DNA of 58,270 nt from an uncultured Prevotellaceae bacterium (GTDB lineage: Bacteria; Bacteroidota; Bacteroidia; Bacteroidales; Bacteroidaceae). The stretch spans positions 1 to 58,270 of the forward strand of contig CACXMM010000015.1 of the NCBI GenBank assembly GCA_902768785.1. Direction: 5' to 3'. The position numbers were made by a program, and so were the translations under genes. Below, one piece after another: positions 1 through 7,250 of the stretch. The notes below the pieces were generated by a model. It worked only from the letters and a program-made list of their open reading frames with translations, did no database searches and was not told where the DNA came from. Position 1 is the stretch's first letter; every line of letters starts with the position of its first letter.

Positions 1-56
1 CCGCTGTTACAAGTGAACTCCTTTCCACAGAAGGCGCATTTTCTTGTCTTTCTCAT
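1..56 (-). CDS. Cys-rich protein, N-terminal fragment (runs off window)
   Basis: The first 18 codons of a minus-strand gene start at an ATG at 54-56 and read MRKTRKCAFCGKEFTCNSG before the window edge. A CxxC pair and a third Cys in a short basic N-terminus suggest a zinc finger or zinc ribbon. A TATCTTTG -7 box lies about 250 nt upstream on the same strand, leaving a long repeat-containing leader. Too little is visible for a family call. Confidence 0.4.
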   Translation of the reverse strand, partial: MRKTRKCAFCGKEFTCNS

Positions 57-428
57 TTGACTCCTTTTTATGTGGTTTTACAATCAATTTCTTGCAAACC
101 GCCACGGAGTGAACTTTCGTCAATCATTGACACCCATTGTCAACTCATTCCACGATGTCACGTTCTTCAAATGAGGTCACTTCCTTGCTCCTTTCCCTCT
201 CGTTCATCAGTCAATCGTTGTCCACTCTTGTCAACCTTTGTCAACCCAGTCCACGAGATGGCAAAATAAAAGCCCTCAAAATTCTCCGCGGTAGAAATGC
301 GTTGCAAAGATAAGCGGATTTTTGAGAACCACCAAAAAGCAAGTCTGAAGTGTTAAAATCTAAAAGCAGCTGATATACAGAGGTTTAACTCTATATGTTT
401 TTCATTGTTTATGGTTGTTTAGAGGTCT
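57..428. other. Intergenic region with TTGAC-type repeats
   Basis: No convincing gene is seen. Read on the minus strand, about 202-250 contains roughly 10-nt spaced TTGACA/TGGACA units, and looser copies follow near 120-165. These lie in the presumed leader of the Cys-rich gene. A similar phased motif occurs at 3058-3106. Confidence 0.4.
305..312 (-). promoter_or_regulatory. Bacteroidetes -7 box (TATCTTTG)
   Basis: Minus-strand TATCTTTG matches TAnnTTTG and points at the Cys-rich gene at the left edge. Confidence 0.45.
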
Positions 429-2228
429 CTAAATACAAAATTCGAAAGCATAATCGCCGATTGATGTCACGCTGTTGGGTATGGTGACTGATGTCAGGCC
501 GCTGCAACCATTGAAAGCCTCATTACCGATGGATGTCACGCTGTTGGGTATGGTGACAGAAGCCAGTCCGCTGCAACCTTCGAAAGCATAATCGCCGATT
601 GTTGTCACACCATCACCAATTACATATTCCTCCACTTGATTGCCAAAGATGCCCCTGATGCTATTGCTTGACGTCCTAGAGAAAATGTAATCGCTGTTGA
701 TGGTGACTGATGTCAGTCCGCTGCAGCCAGAGAAAGCACTTGAGCCGATTGATGTCACGCTCTCGGGGATGGTGACAGAAGCCAGTCCGCTGCAACCTTC
801 GAAAGCATATTTACCGATTGATGTCACGCTGTTGGGGATAACCAAATGAGTAATTTTTTCTCCATTCAAATATAGGTAATTGGCTGAATTAAGAGGATTA
901 GAAGAGCTGGCACTAAATGAAATGTTACACCATGCTGCCAAATCTGAGATGTTAACGGATGTAAGTCCGCTGCAACCTTCGAAAGCATAATTACCGATTA
1001 ATGTCACGCTGTTGGGTATGGTGACAGATGTCAACCCGCTGCAACCTTCGAAAGCATAATTACCGATTGATGTCACACCATCACCAATTACATATTCCCT
1101 TACTTGATTGCCAAAGATGCCCTTGATGCTATTGCTTGACGTCCTATCGGCAGAGACAATGTAATCGCTGTTGATGGTGACTGATGTCAGTCCGCTGCAA
1201 CCTTCGAAAGCATTTCCACCGAAGGATGCCACGCTATTGGGGATGGTGATAGAAGTCAGTCCGCTGCAACCATAGAAAGCATAACTGCCGATTGATGTCA
1301 CACCACTACCAATTACATATTCCCTCACTTGATTGCCAAAGATGCTATTGATGCTATTGCTTGACGTCCTGTCGGCAGAGACAAAGTAATCGCTGTTGAT
1401 GGTGACAGAAGCCAGTTCGCTGCAATTATAGAAAGCCTCATTACCGATTGATGTCACGCTGCTGGGTATGGTGACAGAAGCCAGTTCGCTGCAATTATAG
1501 AAAGCCTCATTACCGATTGATGTCACGCTGCTGGGTATGGTGACTGATGTCAGTCCGCTGCAACCATAGAAAGCATAATTACCGATGGATGTCACGCTGT
1601 TGGGTATGGTGACTGATGTCAGTACGCTGCATCGATAGAAAGTTTGAGCGCCGATTGACGTCACGCTGTTTGGTATTGTGACGGATGTCAGTCCGCTGCA
1701 ACCACGGAAAGCACTTGAGCCGATTGTTGTCACGCTGTTGGGTATGTTGACTGATGTCAGTCCGCTGCAATTATAGAAAGCCTCATTACCGATTGATGTC
1801 ACGCTGCTGGGTATGGTGACTGATGTCAGTCCGCTGCAACCATAGAAAGCATTATTACCGATGGATGTCACGCTGTTGGGTATGGTGACTGATGTCAGAC
1901 CGCGGCAAAAACTGAAAGCCCTATTGCCGATTGAAGTCACGCCATCAGGTATGGTGACTGATGCCAGGCCACTGCAATTATAGAAAGCAAAATCGCCGAT
2001 TGATGTCACACCATTCTCTATGATTACTTTCTTTATAGAACTTCTAAAAGAATCCCATGGGCTGACATAAGAATAAGATTGATAGTTATTCATATTACCT
2101 GTACCCGAAATGGTTAAGGTGTTGGTCGCTGACTCATAGGTCCATGTGAGGTTGGTACCACATGCACCACTGTTATCTGCGCTCGCCATCATAGGTAGGA
2201 GCGCAAGGAATAAAATCAGTTTCTTCAT
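429..2228 (-). CDS. BspA-like leucine-rich-repeat surface protein, C-terminus abrupt
   Basis: 599 aa. The signal peptide is MKKLILFLALLPMMASA, followed by a short region (CGTNLTWTY...NTLTISGTG) typical of BspA-like proteins. Then come about 20 LRR_5/TpLRR units of 23 residues (consensus LTSVTIPNSVTSIGNYAF.GCSG), interrupted by insert-type units containing VTINSDY and VREYVIG. Such proteins are secreted or surface-exposed and mediate adhesion in Prevotella, Tannerella and Treponema; that role is inferred from the family. The frame stops inside a repeat (YAFEFCI, where YAFEGCSGL is expected), with no C-terminal sorting or anchoring domain. The 3' end has therefore probably been lost. The gene starts 12 nt after the upstream P-loop gene and may be co-transcribed with it. 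Confidence 0.9.
   Translation of the reverse strand: MKKLILFLALLPMMASADNSGACGTNLTWTYESATNTLTISGTGNMNNYQSYSYVSPWDSFRSSIKKVIIENGVTSIGDFAFYNCSGLASVTIPDGVTSIGNRAFSFCRGLTSVTIPNSVTSIGNNAFYGCSGLTSVTIPSSVTSIGNEAFYNCSGLTSVNIPNSVTTIGSSAFRGCSGLTSVTIPNSVTSIGAQTFYRCSVLTSVTIPNSVTSIGNYAFYGCSGLTSVTIPSSVTSIGNEAFYNCSELASVTIPSSVTSIGNEAFYNCSELASVTINSDYFVSADRTSSNSINSIFGNQVREYVIGSGVTSIGSYAFYGCSGLTSITIPNSVASFGGNAFEGCSGLTSVTINSDYIVSADRTSSNSIKGIFGNQVREYVIGDGVTSIGNYAFEGCSGLTSVTIPNSVTLIGNYAFEGCSGLTSVNISDLAAWCNISFSASSSNPLNSANYLYLNGEKITHLVIPNSVTSIGKYAFEGCSGLASVTIPESVTSIGSSAFSGCSGLTSVTINSDYIFSRTSSNSIRGIFGNQVEEYVIGDGVTTIGDYAFEGCSGLASVTIPNSVTSIGNEAFNGCSGLTSVTIPNSVTSIGDYAFEFCI
1401..1538. repeat. Perfect tandem duplication of one 69-bp LRR unit
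   Basis: Positions 1401-1469 and 1470-1538 are identical over 69 bp, equal to one 23-residue LRR. Other units in the gene differ at several bases, so this duplication is recent. It keeps the reading frame. Confidence 0.9.
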
Positions 2229-2240
2229 GATTGTAGTTAT

Positions 2241-2939
2241 TTATGGATTGTTAAGATTATTATTTGTGTTTGAAAGACTTGGAACAGATATGTCGAATGG
2301 ATCCTGGTTGTTGAGGTATCTGTCGATAATCGTCCATAGATCCTTTGCTTGAGCCTTCAGTCTTTTTTCGACTTGATGGATAGTTAGTATTGGTACCTTG
2401 GGCTTGATACGCAGCCATAGTTGATATTCATAACTGTCGCCAGTATTTGTCTCTTCAGCTTTTTCCGTCAGTTCCACATGATTGTGCAAAGCCTTCAACG
2501 CGCCGAAGCCATCGCCACAGGGACGACATGCAGAAACACACACATCGGCTGACATTGACGCATAATAATTCTTTTCATCTATGTCTAAAGGAATGATGTC
2601 GCTCGCTGTCAACCGATAGACATTGGTTAGTTTGACGTAAGTACCCTGAAAGAATTCACCGTTGATTCTGCACATAGCCCAGTTATCACCAAAAGTGCTT
2701 AATAGCACTAACCTTCTATTGCATTCAATGATGAATCTGGCATCATTGAATTTGCTTTTTCCGTACTTCAGTTTACGTTTTACTTTTCTTTCCAAATGCT
2801 TGTCGATGTGACCATTGCCTGCCAATAGTAGCGCAAGATACACCAACGTGGATGTCTTTCCTTCGCTTTCTTTCCCATACAATATCATAAGCATTTTGTT
2901 TCGATTGCTTACTGGGTTTGGATTCTTTTCTTCTTCCAT
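2241..2939 (-). CDS. P-loop protein of unknown function
   Basis: 232 aa, cytoplasmic, with no signal peptide. A Walker A motif (GKESEGKT, about residues 22-29, preceded by MLMILY) indicates a nucleotide-binding P-loop domain. No clear Walker B could be assigned. The middle carries CVSACRPCGDGFGALKALH, and the C-terminal third is charged (VEKRLKAQAKDLWTIIDRYL). The length suits a small NTPase. It precedes the BspA-like gene by 12 nt. I do not recognise the family. Confidence 0.7.
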   Translation of the reverse strand: MEEEKNPNPVSNRNKMLMILYGKESEGKTSTLVYLALLLAGNGHIDKHLERKVKRKLKYGKSKFNDARFIIECNRRLVLLSTFGDNWAMCRINGEFFQGTYVKLTNVYRLTASDIIPLDIDEKNYYASMSADVCVSACRPCGDGFGALKALHNHVELTEKAEETNTGDSYEYQLWLRIKPKVPILTIHQVEKRLKAQAKDLWTIIDRYLNNQDPFDISVPSLSNTNNNLNNP

Positions 2940-3250
2940 TGTGAGCTGTTTTTTTTTAATTCTTCATGATTGTCGTCTTTAACTTGATTAACTTGTTGAT
3001 TCATCTCCTACAAGCTATAATTCGATGACAAATTTACTAAAAACCTTTCAATCTCAATGAGTCCATTCTTGTCCATTTGACCAGTCCATTTAGTCCATTT
3101 CGCATTTTAGGGCATAAAAACGCGCATTTTTGCACAAAATAGACAAAATGTGCAGTCAAATTCCATAGTTTTTATAGGAATGCAGCTTTCGGAAGTTCCG
3201 CTTGCTACAGTTGTCGAGGAGTGTGGAGTGGGGAAATGAAAACACGGAAA

Positions 3251-3333
3251 AGAAATAGTATTCGTGGATAAATTATGGCAATTATTCACATTCGTTTCTA
3301 AGAACATCATGTAGTTGAAGCATAGAATGCAGA
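3251..3333. repeat. 83-bp direct repeat, copy A
   Basis: It begins AGAAATAGTATTCGTGG and ends AAGCATAGAATGCAGA. The second copy, at 3688-3770, has the same orientation and length with about nine mismatches. Confidence 0.85.
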
Positions 3334-3412
3334 TATATATCAGCCTGTACGGCTGGAAGTAAGGTCTCACAGAAAGCACGGAAATCACAGATATATATCA
3401 GCCTGTACGGCT
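3330..3412. repeat. Pair of identical 25-bp direct repeats
   Basis: The same 25 bp, containing ATATATATCAGCCTGTACGG, occurs at 3330-3354 and 3388-3412, start to start 58 bp apart. Confidence 0.8.
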
Positions 3413-3462
3413 AGTCCGCAAAGTCCTTGAAGTCCGTAGGGATTTAAAAAGTCCCGCTTTAA

Positions 3463-3526
3463 TCGCAGAATTGAAAATCGGCGCCTACGGGGAATCATCG
3501 GTCACTCAAAGCGAAGCGGAGAGAAA
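3463..3526. repeat. Dispersed extragenic element, copy 1
   Basis: Inverted relative to copies near 47728-47810 and 50566-50612. Shared parts include the TTTTCAATT core, CTCTCCGCTTCGCTTTGAGTG (read in reverse here) and a GCC-GWA-GGC mini-palindrome. All three are intergenic. Confidence 0.6.
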
Positions 3527-3687
3527 AAGCCAAATGGCAGAAAGAGAGTTGTGTGATTTTGTTGAGATTTTGCAGGATGTCTCGCCACAGGCGATTAAGG
3601 GTAAGAGATACCTGCAATGCAGGTATGAGACAATGATAAACGAACACGGATTGCACGAATCACACGGATAATAACCTCATAAAAAGT

Positions 3688-3770
3688 AGAAATAGTATTC
3701 GTGGATTAATTATAGTAATTATTCACATTCGTTTCTAAGATTGTTATGTGTTTGAAGCATAGAATGCAGA
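3688..3770. repeat. 83-bp direct repeat, copy B
   Basis: Matches 3251-3333. It lies immediately downstream of the broken Fic gene, so the interval 3251-3770 is bounded by direct repeats. Confidence 0.85.
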
Positions 3771-3802
3771 AGGGGAGTTGTATGGTTGTGAATAAACTCG
3801 AA

Positions 3803-4356
3803 TCAGAAGAGGAAGAGGCCAAGGTGGGTATTGCTGTGTTTTTGCGCCAGTTCACCCTCCATTCGCTCTGTGGCGGCATGGAAGAAGAAGGAGATGAGAT
3901 GTTCGTCGGTGCCATCGCTTCGTATCTGGCGGAGGGCATCGATGTAGGCAGCACGGTCCTTGACATCGATGATGAGTAAGGGGTGCCAGTCCCTGGTACG
4001 GCACCTGGTGCGCGATAGGACAGGGTGTTCTCAGTCACCAGCCTGTTGGTCTCGCATAGCAATGTTTCATCGAAAGCAGCATTGAGATGTGTGGTTACAT
4101 AGCGAAAGGCACGGAAGTGATCTGCCATTTCAGTACATTCCAAAAGGGAATGCCCCACGGGAACCATCGCTAACCCTTTTTCCTTCAAGATACGCGTGTC
4201 ATCTACAGTAAATGAGTTTCCCTCGATGGCACATGAATGAGTGGAAAACAGCACTTCATGCCAGTCCATGTAATCGGCTGGTGCCATTTTCTTCACGATG
4301 CGTTCTTCATATTCGCATCGCACCTGCTCATAGTGTTTTATTTCCTGTTCAAACAT
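3803..4356 (-). pseudogene. Fic family protein, catalytic core deleted
   Basis: Fic proteins transfer AMP or related groups to target proteins. The N-terminal part from the ATG at 4356 is clear: STHSCAIEGNSFTVDD carries the (S/T)xxxE(G/N) inhibitory-helix motif, followed by NRLVTENTLSYRAPGAVPGT. Right after this the homologous reading moves to another frame (PLLIIDVKDRAAYIDALRQ, then DEHLISFFFHAATERMEGEL), which is the family's C-terminal end, stopping at 3803. The segment in between, which should hold HPFxDGNGR, is absent. The gene therefore has an internal deletion plus a frameshift near 3985 and cannot encode an active enzyme. The frame open in the N-terminal register runs on as unrelated Ser-rich sequence. 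Confidence 0.85.
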
Positions 4357-4479
4357 AGCCCACACTGCGCATTTGTTTGGCAAAATTACATTTTTTTTCT
4401 GAACTCCACATGATTTCTGTCGAAAAATGACAATAATGATCACTTTTTCTTTTCATTGACAAGCGTATTGTATCTTCGC

Positions 4480-6621
4480 TTAATACATGGTTCGCATGGC
4501 GTTGAGTACGGCCAGTACGGTGACACCCACATCGGCAAAGACGGCCATCCACATGGTGCTGAGACCGAAGGTGGCGAGGATGAGTACGGCGATTTTTACA
4601 CCGATGGCGAACCACACGTTCTGTCGGGCGATGGAAAGAGTGCGACGGGCAATGCGGATAGCCTGGGCAATCTTCGAGGGTTGATCGTCCATGAGGACTA
4701 CGTCGGCTGCTTCAATGGCAGCGTCACTACCCAATCCGCCCATGGCAATACCCACATCAGCTCGAGCCAACACAGGAGCATCATTGATACCGTCACCGAC
4801 AAAGGCCACATATGAGGGGTGAGACGTGGAAGAAGAGTGAGCAGACAGCTCTTGCTCAACGAAAGAGACTTTGTCTGTGGGGAGGAGTTCGGCATGGTAT
4901 TCAGTGATATCCAACGCCTTAGCCACATGGTCGGCCACCTCTTTACGGTCACCCGTAAGCATCACGGTTCTTTCCACACCTAATGCCTTCAGCTGTCGGA
5001 TGGCTTCAGCACTATCGTCCTTGATCATGTCGTTGATGATGATATGTCCGGCATAATCCCCGTTGATGGCCACATGGATGATGGTTCCAGGGTGATGACA
5101 GTCGTGCCAGGCAACACCCAAGCTGTCCATCATCTTCGTGTTACCCACACAAACGATGTCATTGCCCACCCGGGCCTGAATGCCATGACCAGCGATTTCC
5201 TTGATATCGCTCACCTCGCAATCGTCATGAGCTGCCTCAGGGAAAGCATCCCGCAGGGCGGCAGCAATGGGGTGAGTAGAGTGATTCTCTACGTGAGCAG
5301 CCAAATGCAGGAGATGAGAGATGAGGGATGAGAGATGAGAGTCTGTTGCTGCAGTATTACTACATGATGACTCCCCTTGATTAGGATGCACTGCTTCTAC
5401 GGCAAATTGTCCGTGGGTGAGGGTACCGGTCTTATCAAAGACAACGGTCTTCACCTTGGCTAAGATATCCATGTAGTTGGCACCTTTGATGAGGATACCT
5501 TTGCGTGACGCACCGCCGATGCCACCGAAGAAGGTGAGGGGAACGCTGATGACCAGTGCGCAAGGACAAGACACCACCAGGAACATCAGGGCACGGTAGA
5601 GCCATGTAGAAAATTGAGAATTGAAAATTGAGAATTGAAAATTAAATGGGGAAATGGTGATGGCAGCCAATAGTGGGGGGAGAATGGCGAGGGCGATGGC
5701 GGCGAAGACAACTATCGGGGTGTAGATACGGGCGAACTTACTGATGAATGCCTCGCTCTTCGACTTGTGCTCACTGGCATGTTCTACCAGACTGATGATC
5801 TTCGATACGGTACTCTCACCAAAACTCTTGGTGGTGCGCACCTTGATAACCCCCGACAGGTTGATGCATCCTGAGATCACCTCGTCGCCAACAGTAATGT
5901 CACGCGGCATACTCTCACCAGTCAGCGCCACCGTGTTCAGAGCTGAACTACCCTCCAGAACCACACCGTCTAACGGAATCTTCTCACCAGGGCGGATCAG
6001 GATGATAGAACCCATCTCCACCTCTTCAGGACGCACATCCTTCACATCTCCCTCCATTTGGGAGGGGGCAGGGGTGGACTCACCTTCCTCCTTCGTCCTT
6101 CGTCCTTCCTCGAGAAGGTGAGCCACATCCGGACGGATATCCATCAGATGGGCAATGCTGTCTCGACTCTTCCCTTCGGCGTAGCCTTCAAACAGCTCAC
6201 CCACTTGGAAGAAGAGCATCACGAAGACGGCCTCGGGAAACTGTGTCTCTGCACCTGGCAGGAAACCAATGGCTAAAGCTCCGAGGGTGGCAATCGACAT
6301 CAAGAAGTGCTCGTTGAAAGCATCACCGTGGGCGATACCTTCTGCTGCCTCTTTCAGTGTGTCGTATCCTATGTACAAGTAGGGGACAAGATAAACCAGC
6401 AAAAGTTGCCATGTAGTCAGGTTACCGTACTTTTCTATCAAAACTGCCCCTACCAATAGGACCGCTGCGATCACTATTCGTACCAGTTGGCTTTTTACGC
6501 TTCCCTCATGTTCATGATGATGTTCATGATGATGCTCATGATGGTGCTCATAATGGTGCTCATGATGGTGTTCATGATGATGCTCTTGACAACAATCGTG
6601 TCGATGATTCTCTTTTGCCAT
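4480..6621 (-). CDS. Zn/Cd-type P1B heavy-metal exporting ATPase with His-rich N-terminus
   Basis: 713 aa inner-membrane cation pump of the ZntA/CadA class. The usual N-terminal HMA domain is replaced by a His/Glu run (about residues 6-40), probably a metal-binding tail. Visible motifs: TGES in the actuator domain, SCPCAL with CPC at 352-354, DKTGT with phospho-Asp 396, GDGINDAP near 608. In the last helices, GVKIAVL and FADVGVTVLAVLNAMR fit the Lys/Asp pair of Zn2+/Cd2+/Pb2+ pumps. Three loops are lengthened by heptanucleotide repeats (about residues 171-180, 327-338, 428-437). The upstream region holds two perfect palindromes over the promoter, suggesting metal-responsive repression. The start is the ATG just before the His run. 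Confidence 0.93.
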   Translation of the reverse strand: MAKENHRHDCCQEHHHEHHHEHHYEHHHEHHHEHHHEHEGSVKSQLVRIVIAAVLLVGAVLIEKYGNLTTWQLLLVYLVPYLYIGYDTLKEAAEGIAHGDAFNEHFLMSIATLGALAIGFLPGAETQFPEAVFVMLFFQVGELFEGYAEGKSRDSIAHLMDIRPDVAHLLEEGRRTKEEGESTPAPSQMEGDVKDVRPEEVEMGSIILIRPGEKIPLDGVVLEGSSALNTVALTGESMPRDITVGDEVISGCINLSGVIKVRTTKSFGESTVSKIISLVEHASEHKSKSEAFISKFARIYTPIVVFAAIALAILPPLLAAITISPFNFQFSIFNSQFSTWLYRALMFLVVSCPCALVISVPLTFFGGIGGASRKGILIKGANYMDILAKVKTVVFDKTGTLTHGQFAVEAVHPNQGESSCSNTAATDSHLSSLISHLLHLAAHVENHSTHPIAAALRDAFPEAAHDDCEVSDIKEIAGHGIQARVGNDIVCVGNTKMMDSLGVAWHDCHHPGTIIHVAINGDYAGHIIINDMIKDDSAEAIRQLKALGVERTVMLTGDRKEVADHVAKALDITEYHAELLPTDKVSFVEQELSAHSSSTSHPSYVAFVGDGINDAPVLARADVGIAMGGLGSDAAIEAADVVLMDDQPSKIAQAIRIARRTLSIARQNVWFAIGVKIAVLILATFGLSTMWMAVFADVGVTVLAVLNAMRTMY
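5311..5341. repeat. Heptanucleotide tandem array inside the P-type ATPase gene (N-domain)
   Basis: Four GAGATGA/GGGATGA units plus a partial fifth. It encodes the non-conserved DSHLSSLISH stretch just before LAAHVENHSTHP in the nucleotide-binding domain. Confidence 0.8.
5609..5643. repeat. Heptanucleotide tandem array inside the P-type ATPase gene (before the CPC helix)
   Basis: Five units alternating GAAAATT and GAGAATT. It encodes part of FNFQFSIFNSQFST, an extra loop just before the CPC-containing helix. Confidence 0.85.
6083..6110. repeat. Heptanucleotide tandem array inside the P-type ATPase gene (actuator domain)
   Basis: Units CCTTCCT, CCTTCGT, CCTTCGT, CCTTCCT. It encodes the EEGRRTKEEGE stretch between IRPDVAHLL and VRPEEVEMG. 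An adjacent CCCTCC/GGGAGGG hairpin (6050-6066) encodes PSQMEG. Confidence 0.8.
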
Positions 6622-6648
6622 ATCTTTACTATTTCATTAATCTGGGTG

Positions 6649-6656
6649 CAAAGATA
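6649..6656 (-). promoter_or_regulatory. -7 box (TATCTTTG) of the metal ATPase gene
   Basis: Minus-strand TATCTTTG, 27 nt upstream of the ATG. The -33 position would fall in the palindrome at 6669-6683. Confidence 0.65.
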
Positions 6657-6668
6657 CGTCAGGAAAGA

Positions 6669-6720
6669 TGCAACTGAGTTGCAAATCACTGCTTAAGCAG
6701 CTTTCTGCAACCCAGTTGCA
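6669..6720. promoter_or_regulatory. Candidate metal-regulator operator: paired palindromes
   Basis: TGCAACTGAGTTGCA (6669-6683, perfect 7-1-7) and TGCAACCCAGTTGCA (6706-6720, perfect 6-3-6) flank a third perfect palindrome, CTGCTTAAGCAG (6689-6700). The first overlaps the expected -33 element of the ATPase promoter. Such a pair suits a dimeric repressor of the Fur/Zur or similar type; the regulator itself is not identified. Confidence 0.55.
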
Positions 6721-6776
6721 TGGTACGAATGAGGGGTTGAACTAAAATTGTGGGATGTGAAGCACGGTATGTGCAT

Positions 6777-7244
6777 TCATTTCCTCCAGAATCGTGCTGT
6801 GATATCTTCAAATGTTCCTTCTGGAGTTTGACGATAGAGACGCTGATTGGTTGTTGCGCTCTTCAGTGGACCAAGATGTTTGATATACGGTCCGATCTTC
6901 AAGTAATCGAAGTCTGTCTTTTTCACAGAAGGGGAAATGCGGATACGGCCGCTGTACCATGCCACCTTAAACAAAGGGTGCTCCTCGTGGATGTACTGTG
7001 CGAGGAGGTTCACCCCTGTTGGATCGCTGTCACCCCCCATAAAGGCAATGCAGGTAATATCCTCTCCATATTTCTCTATCAGTGCGTCAATGGCATCTGT
7101 ATTCAGCGGCATACCGATGTCTTCCCAAAGGTAATGACTATGACAACCCGGACAATGGCACGGACAGTTGGAAATGTTGATGGCCAGTGTCACCTCATCG
7201 GGAATCTCCTGAAAAACGATGCCAGTATTGACGTACTTTAACAT
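6777..7244 (-). CDS. nrdG: Anaerobic ribonucleotide reductase activating protein
   Basis: 155 aa radical-SAM activase. It uses a [4Fe-4S] cluster and S-adenosylmethionine to install the glycyl radical on NrdD. The cluster motif CxxxCxxC is seen as NCPCHCPGCHS (about residues 27-35), after the typical MLKYVNTGIVFQEIPDE start. FMGGDSDP follows, matching the GGEP-like region of radical SAM proteins. The length is normal. It begins 6 nt after the nrdD stop, so the two form one operon. Confidence 0.95.
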   Translation of the reverse strand: MLKYVNTGIVFQEIPDEVTLAINISNCPCHCPGCHSHYLWEDIGMPLNTDAIDALIEKYGEDITCIAFMGGDSDPTGVNLLAQYIHEEHPLFKVAWYSGRIRISPSVKKTDFDYLKIGPYIKHLGPLKSATTNQRLYRQTPEGTFEDITARFWRK

Positions 7245-7250
7245 AGTTCA

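Larger units (their letters stand above)
2940..3802. other. Repeat-rich intergenic region, no gene supported
   Basis: About 860 bp. Short frames exist, but all overlap repeats. Contents in order: phased TCCAT motifs (3058-3106), one copy of an 83-bp direct repeat (3251-3333), two 25-bp direct repeats (3330-3354 and 3388-3412), a dispersed extragenic element (3463-3526), a hairpin ATACCTGCA/TGCAGGTAT near 3609-3628, and the second 83-bp copy (3688-3770). Confidence 0.6.

Noticed and set aside
3107-3388. 93-residue minus-strand frame in the repeat-rich region
   Set aside because: It lies almost entirely over the 83-bp and 25-bp repeats, and the same peptide pattern (ETNVNN) recurs from the other repeat copy; no family resemblance.
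3471-3671. 66-residue plus-strand frame
   Set aside because: It starts inside a dispersed extragenic element and crosses a hairpin; not protein-like.
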